Positions 20,774 to 31,212 of a DNA stretch of 64,000 nt are shown one piece after another; the stretch's first letter is position 1, and each line of letters starts with the position of its first letter. The notes beneath the pieces are model-generated. The model had not been told where the DNA came from and searched no databases. It saw only the letters and a program-made list of their open reading frames with translations. Source of the stretch: Tridacna crocea (Eukaryota; Mollusca; Bivalvia; Cardiida; Cardiidae); the NCBI GenBank assembly GCA_943736015.1, contig OX031065.1, positions 36,346,427-36,410,426 of the forward strand, written 5' to 3'. The position numbers and the translations under genes are program-made.

Positions 20774-20979
20774 CATTAAACAGAGTTCCAGATAAGAGGG
20801 AGTGATCGTACTCTAAATCCATTATTTCTCTTTCAAACTCTATGTTGTGGGTACTCATTAGAATCGTCTCAATGAGACAATTCTAATGAGTACCCATAAC
20901 ATAGGCTTTAATTGAGAATAATTTATATTTTCAATTTTGAAATCTAAATCACTCCCTCTATCTGGAACTCTGATTAAAT
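20774..20979. repeat. 206-bp imperfect palindrome
   Basis: Outer arms CAGAGTTCCAGATAAGAGGG / CCCTCTATCTGGAACTCTG, inner arms GGGTACTCATTAGAATCGTC / GACAATTCTAATGAGTACCC, apex AATGAGAC. No flanking duplication recognised; probably a foldback transposon. Confidence 0.85.
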
Positions 20980-21834
20980 GTATAGTTTCGTAAAGTATAG
21001 CGATTAATCAACCGTCTTTTGAAGCTGCACTGTAATTTATACGATAGAGCACAAGAATGATGCTGTTTTTAAAGGTACTTTTTGTCTCATTTATGACTGA
21101 TAATGCACTTATACACATATAAGCACTGGCGCCGTTGATGAAATAGGGCTCCTATACGTACAGTAGTTCAACCCAATTATACAGAAGAGTATAGCGTCGG
21201 TCAGTTTGATTTGAAATATGGTTTGAAATTTGATGCAAAAAAATGTAGTCAATATGAAATACTTTAGGTGTTTTCATGATTTCCCTTAGTTAATTAGCAT
21301 GAAGGGAAACCACGTTAATTTCGCTTCCTGTCATTCAACAAACAGCCGACAAAACCTTTGATTTCAATTTACTGCTAATCTAGAGGGAAAAATACGCACT
21401 CTTTTATCAACGAAACTGCCAGGATATTTTTTATTTTCGCAGCAGAAATTCAAATTAAAATTTCCCAAATTCCAAGCTGAAAATAATAGTGAATAGTTCC
21501 TGTATTTTCTTTGGCACTTTCATTGGTGTAATAAAGCAACTAGAATACTTACACAGCCTTCTGATCAACAGGAGGTGTATAGTAATTAAACGACATAGCT
21601 CATCGATAGTTAAAATGAATACATCAAAATCTCGTTTTTTCGAAGAAGCCATTGCTCAAGAAAGTTCCTAAATTCCAAATAGTAAAGGAGTGCTGGCTCC
21701 TCAAACGAGCAATCAGATATTTTGTCGCATTATCTAGTATTTGGAGCCTTCCAGGGCAGTTCAGTTTGTATACTTTGCACTGAAAATGACCTATTTGGTA
21801 AATTTCGTCCGTAGTAGTCCAGTTATTACTCGGG
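20980..21834. other. No recognised feature
   Basis: About 850 bp with overlapping 60- and 65-codon frames on opposite strands at 21455-21671; no motif in either. Confidence 0.4.
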
Positions 21835-22000
21835 ATATTAGAAAATCAAAGCGTTGAGAACGCTGAAGTGATAATTGTCAAGGAAGCCGTTGTGTGGCAT
21901 TAGTAATTTGAAAGACTGAGAAACATTATTCAAATTAAGTCTGAAATGTCTCTGGCCGTTAAAATTCAATTCCCAACTTTACAATTAATTATTTATTTCG
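21835..22000. repeat. Dispersed repeat shared with 59265-59620
   Basis: AATCAAAGCGTTGAGAACGC, TGTCAAGGAAGCC and TTTGAAAGACTGAGAAA recur at 59.27 kb. The 59 kb copy has an extra ~200 bp before the shared TTCAATTCCCAACTTTACAA. Confidence 0.6.
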
Positions 22001-22954
22001 ACCTATAGATTTCCATGTCCAATCAAATGGAGTAGCTCGCAATCATGGAATGAAAAGTCATAGGACGAACTGGTTCTGGAACGAAAAGGCCCAGAACCAA
22101 GCGATCGCTAGACAAATTATGTATCATTGCGCCAAGGGAGGCTATGAACGAGTGAAGCTATTTTCAAAAAAAAAAAAGTATTTCCACGATCGCCAGTGTA
22201 TTTTTACATGCCACTGCTAATAACATATCTGAGTGCTACCGAAAAAAACTATTTGCCAATGAAAAAAATAGCTTAATTGGGTTTATTTCCTTCGGCTTTG
22301 CATAAAATACAATACATGGTCTTCAAAATTCAGTATTGAACACCTAGTGGTATTGTCTTCGACAAACACCATAAAAAGTATTTCGAGTTTACCGTACCCA
22401 GACCTAAGTTCTTCACGGCAATTATAGCGACGGGATTCATTTCTTTTTTACTTTTTGCTGGTTTTTATTTCGTAGAAAAGCCACCAAGCAGTTTACAATT
22501 TAGTTTTATGTAGAGCTGTCGAAAAGTTGAAACTTCGTTCACTGGCCTGTACGTGAGAGAGAAAGACAATACTGTTGTGTAACAAATAGCAATATGGAAT
22601 TGATAACCACACTATCACAAACTCCTTGGAATGGCGGTCTCTTCCTTGAAATTGATTAATTCTTCATTATTCATGAATTCTCTTTTTCAGAAAAATACAT
22701 CAAGTCACGAGACAAACTGATTAATGAATACCGAAGTTTCTTATTTAAAATTTAACTTGCCTCTGTTAAAGTATAAATGTTTACGCCCTGTCACCTTTGT
22801 AAATAGTCTCAGAAAAGGAACAACCACATTTAATATAGTTATCAGTATGTTCAAATTATAGATAGCTCACCATGTGTAGACTACAACATAAAAGAATGCG
22901 AAACTTTGTGGCAGTTACTACCATATACTTACTCATACATGTCTCTTTCACATC
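22001..22954. other. No recognised feature
   Basis: Nearly 1 kb of unique-looking AT-rich DNA; no hairpin element, coding signature or tandem repeat found. Confidence 0.4.
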
Positions 22955-22971
22955 TAAAAAGATAAGTCATG

Positions 22972-23160
22972 CCCTGTGACAAGGGGGTTTAATCCATCTG
23001 AAGGCTCACATGAGTTGCTATTTGTAAATTAAGATTATTCTACCTCATGATTCAGATTGATGTTGGAAAAACTGAATTTCACGGATCCACAATCATGTGA
23101 TGACTAGGTAGGTATCATGCATCATAAAGATGCTGTAAACTCCATATTGTCAGCAAACTG
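22972..23160 (+). mobile_element. Family G fragment
   Basis: Left end AGTCATGCCCTGTGACAAGG and internal CTACCTCATGATTCAG, GGATCCACAATCATGTGATG and TATCATGCATCATAAAGATG. The AGCCTGCGCAG core hairpin is missing. Confidence 0.65.
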
Positions 23161-23164
23161 CTCA

Positions 23165-23394
23165 TTAACCCTTTACCCCATAAGGGATTTCTATGGTATC
23201 TCTAACTGACCCTAAATAACAGCAAGGATGAAGCAATTTCTTATGTGTATATGACACCTTTTGATAGCATAGAAAACATTGTGACTAAAAAGGTGAAATT
23301 GCTCGTCACGAGCAATTTCACCTTTTGCCACAATGTTTTCCAAAGGCTCTTACAAGCAATGCGTAGAAATGAGTACCTGTGAAGTAAAGGGTTA
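23165..23394 (+). mobile_element. Family B hairpin MITE, intact
   Basis: TTAA-CCCTTTACCCCATAAGG to AAGTAAAGGG-TTAA with both TTAA perfect; hairpin 23272-23340, apex GCTCGTCACGAGC. Confidence 0.93.
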
Positions 23395-23455
23395 ATGAAT
23401 TACACTTTTTCAACGGCTATAATAACGAGTAGTGCCTCTGCAAGCTGGAGAGACA

Positions 23456-23768
23456 AAATGAATGAATGATGAATGAATGAATTTGCGTATATTTAGCGTC
23501 GCCACCGGTTTCCCATATGGGCAACACCCCCTAAAGTCTGTTAGAATTGTTACGTACGGGGGATAGTGTAGATACGGGACAAAATCCATCCTAAGTTTCT
23601 CCTGGCTTTTTTACGTGCTCGTTGTATAGCACCGTCACACGGGACCTCGGTATAACGTCTCATCCGAAAGACTATTAGTAATGTTAGATGGCCAGCCGTG
23701 GGGATCGAACCCATACCCTCATGATCACGAGTTTTACGCTCTACCAACTGAGCTATGCGGGCTGGTCA
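23456..23768 (-). mobile_element. Complete tRNA-derived SINE with AATG tail
   Basis: Minus-strand copy: the tRNA head at about 23690-23768 has an A box TAGCTCAGTTGGTAGAGCG and a B box GGTTCGATCCC; the body contains GTGTTGCCCATATGGG; the tail is (ATTC)n, seen as GAATGAATG at 23457-23482. Flanked by AGAGACA (23449-23455 and 23769-23775, allowing for the start). Uninterrupted counterpart of the copy at 14115. Confidence 0.88.
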
Positions 23769-23802
23769 AGAGACAGTTCAGTCATCTTTCAAAATAAAAC
23801 GG

Positions 23803-23872
23803 CAGATAGCGTAGATCAGAGGTTTTTGTGCCTTTTGTGCAGGCTGATCCTAATCTAAAGTGTCTACAATAA
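23803..23872. repeat. Eroded family C hairpin
   Basis: GCGTAGATCAGAGG...TGTGCAGGCTGATCCTAATC...AGTGTCTAC: arms only partly complementary. Confidence 0.4.
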
Positions 23873-24402
23873 GCTTCTTGTGATGGCTATGGTAAGGAAA
23901 GTTAAGGTAAGACCAGTGTAATGAAAGACAGCTGTTTCCACTAAAATATCATCCTGCAAAATTAGCTATAATTATGAGTATTATTGAACTACTTTCACTG
24001 ATTCATTTTTTCCTTCTTTGAATTATTATTTATAAATCTAAAACCACCATATTCTCAATTCAAAAAGAGATAATAATTACCTCCCTTTTCAGAAAACTAA
24101 CCAAAGTATCAAAAAATAATTTCAAGACAGACATAAACGGAATTTCTGATCCGTTAGAAATGTGCGAAAATATTATTTCTGCATATATCCTTATTTATCC
24201 TCATTTATCAACCATTTAGAATTTTCACCGCAAGTGCATTACACAGGTCTTACCTTAAGAAACTACCCGTAATTCATTTTGAAAGAAAATAAAACGTTGC
24301 CTTATGTAATGTATGCTGAAACTCGAAGTATGTGAAAAGCCTGCCTCAAATGACTTATATGTTAAGTTTCATCCTGTAGTTCGCCATCATAGCTAAGTCT
24401 AC
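23873..24402. other. No recognised feature
   Basis: Very AT-rich; nothing supportable. Confidence 0.4.
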
Positions 24403-24469
24403 CGACAGTGTAAAGCAAGATCAGGCTACACACACACATGCAGTCTGATCTTGTTTTACACTCCCTGCT
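24403..24469. repeat. Family C hairpin variant
   Basis: CAGTGTAAAGCAAGATCAGG...CAGTCTGATCTTGTTTTACACT: the outer stem GTAAA/TTTAC replaces the family GTAGATC/GATCTAC in both arms; loop (AC)n. Confidence 0.65.
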
Positions 24470-24548
24470 AATCCATCTGATGAACAAGACAGTCGAATAA
24501 ACACCATTCAACCTCGATTAATTTAGCACATATATTTTGGTCAACAAT

Positions 24549-24756
24549 TTAACTCTTTGTCTGCTAGGTGCGATTCATTGACCTTTTGCGGACAGTGTAG
24601 ATCCAAGATCAGACTGCACAGAATGTGCAGTCTGATCTTGGTTCTACACTCTCCGGTAAGAAGATATTATTCCCCAAAACATAATTTTGAAATGGCAACA
24701 TTCGGGTTTTTGCCATCAAAAATTTCATTTTAATGATTTAGCAGGACGGGGGTTTA
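24549..24756 (-). mobile_element. Family C hairpin MITE
   Basis: TTAA-CTCTTTGTCTGCTAGG, hairpin about 24590-24657 (ACTGCACAGAATGTGCAGT apex), then CCGGTAAGAAGATATTATTC and GATTTAGCAGGACGGGGG-TTTA. Nearly full length, about 208 bp. Confidence 0.82.
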
Positions 24757-24977
24757 GTTCGGTAGGTTAAGGCGTAACCCTTGTGTGCTTGTATACAACG
24801 TGCAGATTTTCACTTGGCATTGAAGATACGTACAATACATGCGATTTTTAGTACAATCAGCTGAGAAAAGCAGGCAGTGTGGATTCAATATCAGACACCA
24901 CCTTCTGTGCAGTCTAATCTTGATCCACACTATCTGCATAAACAGTTAAATTTGTATTCATTGCTATAAGGATTAAC
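24757..24977 (-). mobile_element. Second, degenerate family C copy
   Basis: Hairpin about 24872-24938 (CAGTGTGGATTCAATATCAG...GCAGTCTAATCTTGATCCAC); closes with CTATAAGGATTAAC. Confidence 0.5.
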
Positions 24978-25423
24978 TTGAAAAGCTCGTTCTACTGATA
25001 AGCCATACACTCAATATCCGCTTCCAGGTATGATTATCGACTGTACGGCTACACAGGATGATAAATGAACATTAGGTTTGAAATAAAACACACTGCGTTA
25101 TCATGGGAGATATTAAATACATCAGAAACATTTTGGGATGATCTTTACAAAGCTTCCTTAATGCTTTTATCCAATTATTAAACACTGGCGATTTTTTTAC
25201 GCCTCTGCAGTAAATATATGTATCTCTTGAAATAACTGCAAGGATTCAGTAATTGCTTGCACCTTCTTTCGAAATGTTTCCAATACTAAATTCACATTTT
25301 TGAGTTCAAATTACTTTATTTAGCTCAGATCTAAGGATTACAAGATATATGAGGATTTCCAACAATTTAAATAATAATTTAGTGTGAAAATAGTAGGGGA
25401 GTCTGAATATGCAAACAATATAG
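24978..25423. other. No recognised feature
   Basis: AT-rich, no repeats recognised. Confidence 0.4.
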
Positions 25424-25502
25424 CATCGGTGTACTTCCAAAACCTCGTAACTACAGCTTGTAACAAGCTGTAGTTACGAGGTTTTGGAAGTACACCGACG
25501 AT
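25424..25502. repeat. Family I palindrome, copy 2 (near perfect)
   Basis: Arms TCGGTGTACTTCCAAAACC / GGTTTTGGAAGTACACCGA meet at ACAGCTTGTAACAAGCTGT. The most regular of the three copies. Confidence 0.92.
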
Positions 25503-26800
25503 AGATTTCTACCAATACCATTTGTAGGATAATTATATTCAATACGTCAAAAATATTTTGGGTTTTACTTCACAGGGCTTCCTGATCAATCGCAATTAAT
25601 AAACCACGCATAAAAAAAAAACTGAATGTGCGAACTGTTTGTCAACTGAAATATGGTAAGATTTCCATAGAAAATTGAGACTCAAGTTTTCTTTTTCATG
25701 AGAAGCCTTGCAATTTTCAGAATGGTAAATCGGCGTATTTCCGGCGATGAAATGTGCCGTGTAGGTATATATCAAGCTACAAGATACAGCTGAGGGATCT
25801 GATGGCTCCCATCACCCGAGTAATGCCGAATGTGGCTTTAGTTGGATAATAGTCATTCATCTAATTGACTGTTTATTTCCGTTTCCTGTTTTATCGAACC
25901 TGCAGTGATAAGATGGATGAAAATTTTTTTATTGACACGAATCTGCAATTGTGAAAGGTAGATATTGTCTTTTACAAAAATTTACAAGGGTTCGACTAGG
26001 AAAGTATCTCTTCGACATCATATACACCTCGTTGCAGAGGGAAATTATTTCTTTGCTGTGGTTTTGCAGGGGTCAGAGGTGGAAATAATCTGTTTGACAT
26101 GAGTTCATTCATTGTTCTACATCGTCATTTCTATACTTGAACTCCAATCAATTATAAAGTTACGATTTTATTACATAAGCCTACATTATTATCGTTAATG
26201 CGGAGGTGCACGTTTAGGGTTTGCGTTACTGTTATTTAAATACGACATTCCGCATCAACTGTTCACGGCAAATTCCGTATATGATCGTCGTGGTCGATAA
26301 AAGAGATTTAGACAAAAAGAGACAAGTGATTGTTAGGTAGACCTTCCAAAACACAGTGATTGAAACTCAACAAGGGATTCTGTTGTAGTTATCCGTCGAC
26401 AAAAAATCGAGCAAACCGGGCATTCGTGTATCTCTTGTACGATGTTTTGATACACTGGGAAAGAGATAAGGAGCGGATAGACGTGCGTTTTGGCGGCCTT
26501 TATCAGTCTCGTGCCAGAGGTTACATTTTTACCTGGAATTGATTTTGACATGTGTTCTACAGGTTCTAAAAATACCCTTTATTGGCTTAAACGGGATCTA
26601 TCTGGGTAAAAAATACTCTGGGTGCTGGTAAAATGCTGGCATGATAGAGCAATGAAGCACCTATCAACTGTTCGGAGGGTTTTTAGGTAAGCAAGATATT
26701 TCCGTAGTCAAAGCAACACTCAATTAAATTTTAATTCCAGATTTTAAGATAAACCTTCCGAATGATTTAGACAGAACTTCCCATCTGTCACAGTGTAATC
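25503..26800. other. No recognised feature (1.3 kb)
   Basis: Longest stretch here free of hairpin families. Overlapping 72- and 60-codon frames at 26333-26551 share the same DNA on opposite strands and have no known motif. Confidence 0.4.
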
Positions 26801-26999
26801 AGGTCCTGTATTCACCAACCATTCATCAGAACGTTCTTAGTCTCATTCTTCAGAATTTCATCAATGTGAAAGTAACAGAACTTCTGATTGGCTAAACCAT
26901 TTGGTTTAGCCAATCAGAAGTTCTGTTACTTTCACAGTCAGAAAATCTTGAAGAATAAGACTAAAACGTCCTTAAGAATGGTTAGTGAAGACGGACCTT
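26801..26999. mobile_element. Family H foldback, full palindrome
   Basis: 199 bp: AGGTCCTGTATTCACCAACC / GGTTAGTGAAGACGGACCT, centre GGCTAAACCATTTGGTTTAGCC. Confidence 0.9.
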
Positions 27000-27155
27000 G
27001 GTATCCAACCATTTAGTCTAATTCTACAAGATTTTCTCAATTGATTGGCTTAACAAAATTTTTCAGCTAATCAGCAGTTGCGGCACTTTCAAACGTAGAA
27101 AATTCTGGAGAATAAGACGGAAAACGTTCTTAAGAATAGAGGGTGAATACGGACC
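27000..27155. mobile_element. Family H, adjacent degenerate copy
   Basis: CCAACCATTTAGTCTAATTC to TTCTTAAGAATAGAGGGTGA; centre imperfect. Tandem arrangement as at 13.1-13.5 kb. Confidence 0.7.
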
Positions 27156-27164
27156 AAAGGCCAC

Positions 27165-27300
27165 TATTTTACACTGTATGCTTAGCATAATTCTAGACAT
27201 AGAAAGTAACACAATTTTCTAATTGGCTCAATCACTTGGGTAAGCAAATAAGAAATTGTGTTACTTTAAATGAAGAAAAGTGTAAAGAGTTAGAACCAAA
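27165..27300. repeat. H-like third palindrome
   Basis: AGTAACACAATTTTCTAATTGGC and AATTGTGTTACTTT form an inverted repeat similar in design to the H centre, but more diverged; termini GGCCACTATTTTACACT / AGTGTAAAGAG. Confidence 0.5.
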
Positions 27301-27365
27301 ATGCATGGTAAGTGAGTTGCCCCTGGACAGTGTAGACCATTTTCATGTTCTTTTTTCTTTGCTTC

Positions 27366-27480
27366 GCTACTGATGGTTTCAGTCATATGATACTGTATGC
27401 CACACACCCACCACCCACCCCCTACCCCCAAAAATGCCAATAAACTTTACAAAATCCATTATATGAGAGTTATCTACATC
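27366..27480. repeat. Local duplicate of 27820-27920
   Basis: CTACTGATGGTTTCAGTCAT, ATACTGTATG and AAATGCCA recur 450 bp downstream inside the interrupted C element. Confidence 0.6.
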
Positions 27481-27532
27481 AGTATGGCAGGATAGGAGAT
27501 AAATCTGTTGTCGTCTGTCACCTAACGGCTCT

Positions 27533-27762
27533 TGAATTCTTTATCAAACGAAAAAATTTTAGACATGTCCAAATTGAAAAAAATTGCAAATGACAAAATA
27601 AATAAGACTCAAACTTTGAAACTTGACTTAAGAAAGAGTAGAAAACATTGTGGTAAAAGGAGAAAATGCTGGTTACCAGCATTTTCTCCTTTTTCCACAA
27701 TGTTTTCAGAAGGCTTCTTCCTCTTAATTGTAAAAACCAGGGATTGTTTGGTAAAGGGTTAA
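27533..27762 (+). mobile_element. Family A hairpin MITE joined to C
   Basis: TGAA-TTCTTTATCAAACG to TTTGGTAAAGGG-TTAA; hairpin 27641-27707. The last TTAA (27759-27762) is the first TTAA of the following C element. Confidence 0.9.
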
Positions 27763-28163
27763 CCCTCATCCTACTAAATAAGTGAAATAAAATGTTCAAG
27801 CCGATAGTATGATCCCACTACTGATGGTTTCAGTCATGATTGTGATACTGTATGGCACATCATGTATGGCCCCCATAAAATGCCAGTAAGTGAAAGATGT
27901 AGTATATACTTGTAGATAGGGGGCATTGTCTACTTCATTTAACCTGATCCTAACGTTTATGCTGAATATCATCTTCGCGAGCAAAGGCTACGATCCCAAA
28001 GTTTGCTATTTCATAGTTACTCTTTCGGGAGAATATTGCCTTTTTTCGGACAGTTGCATCCAAGATCAGACTGCACTGAACGTACAGTCTGATCTACAGT
28101 CTAATCTAGATCTACACTGGCCGCAAAAGGTTTGCGAGTCGCGCTTAACAGCCTATATAAGGG
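27759..28163 (+). mobile_element. Family C element with internal insertion
   Basis: TTAA-CCCTCATCCTACTAAATA; the C body breaks off after GCCGATAGT (27807) and resumes near 28000 at TTTGCTATTTC. The ~190-bp insert carries the CTACTGATGGTTTC segment also found at 27366 and is bounded by ATGATCCCA/ACGATCCCA. The hairpin is at 28045-28122, with the GTCTGATCTACAGTCTAATC segment partly duplicated; ends ATATAAGGG-TTAA. Confidence 0.75.
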
Positions 28164-28359
28164 TTAAAATAAGATCCAGTTTTTTTCACTTTGAATGACA
28201 AACTTTCTGATCAGTTTTTTAACATGTTGTCTACAGCCAGTCTAAATGTTTCTCCTTGAATTATAGTATCATATTTTTCTTTACAGTTTTTGAAAATGTT
28301 GTAAAGAAAAGGATTCGTTGTTAGGTTACTATTAATAACTCCTATTTCCTCGATGCTTA

Positions 28360-28589
28360 TTAACTCATTACCAAACGACAAAATTTTAGGCTTGTCCAAA
28401 TCGAAAGCATTTGCAGACGACAAACTAAAAGAGGCTGAACATTTGAAATTTGTTTTGTGAACGGTAGAAAACGTTGTGGGGAAAAGGAGAAAATGCTGGT
28501 TACCAGCATTTTCTCCTTTTCCCACGATGTTTTCTAAAGGCTTCTTTCTCATGGTCGTCAAAAGTAGGGATAGTGTGGTAGTGGGTTAA
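28360..28589 (+). mobile_element. Family A hairpin MITE
   Basis: TTAA-CTCATTACCAAACGAC to GTGTGGTAGTGGG-TTAA, both TTAA perfect; hairpin 28467-28534. Confidence 0.93.
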
Positions 28590-28702
28590 TCACAGAGAGA
28601 GACAGAGAGACAGAGAGACAGAGACAGAGACAGAGAGACAGAGATAGACAGAGACAGAGAGACAGAGACAGAGAGACAGAGAGACAGTGACGGAGAGACA
28701 GA
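28590..28702. repeat. (CAGAGA)n/(CAGA)n microsatellite
   Basis: About 113 bp of mixed GACAGAGA units starting immediately after the A element's TTAA. A Leu/Ser-rich minus-strand frame here is an artefact. Confidence 0.95.
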
Positions 28703-28879
28703 GCAATACAATATGTTACAGAACGATTATGTGTAGAAATACACATTGATTCTCAGATTCCCAGACAGATAGATGAGAAGGAAAAAAGAGAATGCAAATC
28801 TAAAATCTAGCCAAACTCATCTTAGCATTAACCCTGATAATGACTGATCTCGGCTTTCTGCTCTTTTGAAGAACGTGTC

Positions 28880-28940
28880 GGGCAACCTCAGATTTCACAG
28901 ATTGTGTCTATAGTTCGATCTTGACCTACACTGTTGAGAT
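28880..28940. repeat. Family C hairpin relic
   Basis: CCTCAGATTTCACAGATTGTG...GTTCGATCTTGACCTACACTG; only the right arm is well kept. Confidence 0.4.
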
Positions 28941-29184
28941 GATTCCCGGAGGAAGAATTTTGTCAATCGGATTGTCGGATTGTCAATTGGATTTTCATAT
29001 TTTTGACTATTGGCTTGAAATTTCCATTTGTTTTACAAAGAAGCTGAAAGGTTAATTGTGAAAAAAAAAATGAATAATTCAGTCGAAATTGAAATGATTC
29101 AGACTGATGTAAAAGAGCAAATAAACAGATTTGTAACAACATGAATTGCGTGTAAAAAGTAAACAACTGAGTCATGTGTAAGGC

Positions 29185-29414
29185 TGAAATCTTTACTAAA
29201 CAACAAAAGAATTAGACTGGTCAAAATTGAAAAGATTTGCAGATGACAAATTAAATGTAACTGAAATAATGACTTTTGTTTTGGATGGGGAAGGAAACAG
29301 TGTGGGAAAAGGAGAAAATGTTGGTTACCACCAATTTCTCCTTTACCAACAATAATTTCAAAAGGCCTCTTATACCGGGGTGCTAAAAGTCGTAATCGTG
29401 TAGTAAAGAGTTGG
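29185..29414 (+). mobile_element. Family A MITE
   Basis: TGAA-ATCTTTACTAAACAAC to CGTGTAGTAAAGAG-TTGG; hairpin 29292-29352 has several mismatches (ATGTTGGTTACCACCAAT). Confidence 0.82.
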
Positions 29415-29637
29415 GATAGGGCACCCAAGTGGGCACCGCAATGGGATTCGTGTAACATCGCCTTTCGTCGTAGAAATTCGTACGGATTCGTCTAAGACTC
29501 GGTTTATTCGTAATCAATGCGGGGAACCAGGGCCTATCGGCCGATCGATTACGTATTACCAAAGTCTTAGCCGAATGCGTACGTTTTTCGACGATGAAAA
29601 ACGATGTTACACGAATCCCATTTGGATCACCTATCCT
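29413..29637. mobile_element. 225-bp element P inserted between two A copies
   Basis: Ends GGGATAGGGCACCC and GGATCACCTATCC; both TIRs contain GGGATTCGTGTAACATCG (about 50-bp inverted repeat with one indel). GC-richer than its surroundings, with many TCG/CGA steps. It lies exactly where two A copies would share a TTAA: AAAGAGTT before and TAAACCCTTTACC after. Confidence 0.8.
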
Positions 29638-29786
29638 AAACCCTTTACCAGACGATAAAATTGCACAGTCCAAATTGAGAGCATTTGCAGGCGACAATTT
29701 CAGTGTGGCTCAAATGGTGCATTTTCTTTTTTTTTGTAGGAAACATTGCGGGAAAAGGAGAAAAATATTGTGTGATAAAGGGTTAA
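29637..29786 (+). mobile_element. Family A with the hairpin right arm deleted
   Basis: TAAA-CCCTTTACCAGACG; the left arm GGAAACATTGCGGGAAAAGG is present, then the copy jumps from GGAGAAA to ATATTGTGTGATAAAGGG-TTAA. The deletion starts inside the palindrome. Confidence 0.85.
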
Positions 29787-30424
29787 ATGAGTGAACTCGT
29801 TACAAGCTCAGCTTAGGATCCCTTTATTCAGTTTTCACTTTGAGTCCCCTACTAGTACATCCTGTCTCCTTTTTGGATGGCCATCAAACCATTGGCAATA
29901 TTAAAGGGTAATATTAGATACAAATATAAGTTATGCAATAATGATGCTGCAATGACCTTCTCTAGCACGAAACTCGATATGAATCAGATTATGTGAATAT
30001 TTGTAAACTGATATTCGTTAAATTAATTTTGCCGTCAGTATTGGAGACATTAGAGAGAATGGAAATACAGACCCCGGTGCAAACAACGACACGTACTTGT
30101 AATATATGTATCAAATAATCAACTTTATTTCATGGTTTCCGGTAGGATATCGAGAAATAACAGTGAAAATATTTTTCGATATTACACTGGTACCACCTGT
30201 GAAAATACCGATTATCATGTTCTTGTTGCCTAGGTTAATTAATTGCGCGTGCCTCACAACCAGATGGAAATATGACGTCATTTGCCTTACATTTCTGGCG
30301 CTTGACGTAATATTGTAATGCGTTGCTATGCGTGAGGGGTACGCCACAGGGAATAACGGAAAAGAACTGTACTGGATTTTGATAAAGCTCCTCCCAGGAA
30401 AGGGTTAAAAGCATGAAATGGATA
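29787..30424. other. No recognised feature
   Basis: About 640 bp. Overlapping frames at 30106-30347 on opposite strands lack known motifs. Confidence 0.4.
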
Positions 30425-30595
30425 GAATATCTGTTTTTCTTTTTTTCGGTGGAAAATCGAAAGTTATTTCATCTCGTAAACACCATCGGTAATATTTTCA
30501 CTCGTGGCTGCCCCACTCGTGAAAATATTACCGATGGTGTCCACTCGAAATAAAGTTCGACCTTTCACCGAAAAAAAAGACAAATATCCTCTAAA
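30425..30595. repeat. ~170-bp foldback palindrome
   Basis: Inner arms ACACCATCGGTAATATTTTC / GAAAATATTACCGATGGTGT (perfect) around GTGGCTGCCCCAC; outer arms TTTTTTTCGGTGG / CACCGAAAAAAA. The outer stem is looser. Confidence 0.88.
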
Positions 30596-30718
30596 TCTAG
30601 CAGTGTACATCCAAAATTCCAATAAGACAGGCGAATTCGGGTCTATAAACACAGTGCAAGGAAGACATGGTAAAATCTGCGACATACCATGCAGAATGAC
30701 GTCATTCTGTATAAAGTA

Positions 30719-31107
30719 CAGGGTGACCCAAAAAAAATGAGACCTGAACCCTCCGGATTTCTACCTATGGGGCTACCTTAAAGACAATGTCTATAGGAAT
30801 AAGTCCCAAAACATTCACGAGTTGAAGGAGGCCATAACTGCTAAGATTCGTGAGATTCCAAAGGAGGAGTGCGTTCAAGTCATTGAGAATTTCGCGTTCG
30901 TGTGTACCGCCAGCGCCGAGGAGCTCATTTTGAGCACATTTTGGAAAGACGTCATTAAACAGAAAGTGATAAGCCCTGACTAATGAAACTTGGTGTGCAG
31001 GCCTTGCGTTAAGTTGAGATAACATGTGTGATGTTTGGTTTCTGTAGCCTGAAAATTAAAGTTTTTATTAACATGTTCATGGGTCTCAATTTTTTTGGGT
31101 CACCCTG
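30719..31107 (+). mobile_element. Mariner/Tc1-family element, internally deleted
   Basis: TIRs CAGGGTGACCCAAAAAAA / TTTTTTTGGGTCACCCTG with TA at 30717-30718 and 31108-31109, the TA duplication of the Tc1/mariner superfamily. 389 bp, so most of a ~1.2-1.3 kb element is gone; the 5' TIR is joined almost directly to the 3' end of the transposase gene. Confidence 0.92.
30747..30983 (+). pseudogene. Mariner-like transposase C-terminal remnant
   Basis: Encodes PPDFYLWGYLKD, the region around the third catalytic acidic residue of DD[D/E] mariner/Tc1 transposases, followed by ELKEAITAKIREIP. The open frame runs to TAA at 30981. Near 30891-30900 the family sequence appears to continue in another frame (motif GAHFEHIL), so a small indel probably shifted it. 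The first two catalytic residues and the DNA-binding domain are absent; it cannot be active. Confidence 0.82.
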
Positions 31108-31212
31108 TAAGTTAGTAAGTTATTCAATGGAACATAATCTTCATCCGCGTTTTTACACTATGGATGAACTTGTTTTCTTTTCATAAAGAATGGGTCATAT
31201 TAGAATCGAAAT

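Noticed and set aside
28558-28746. Leu/Ser/Cys-rich minus-strand frame
   Set aside because: Translation of a CAGAGA microsatellite.
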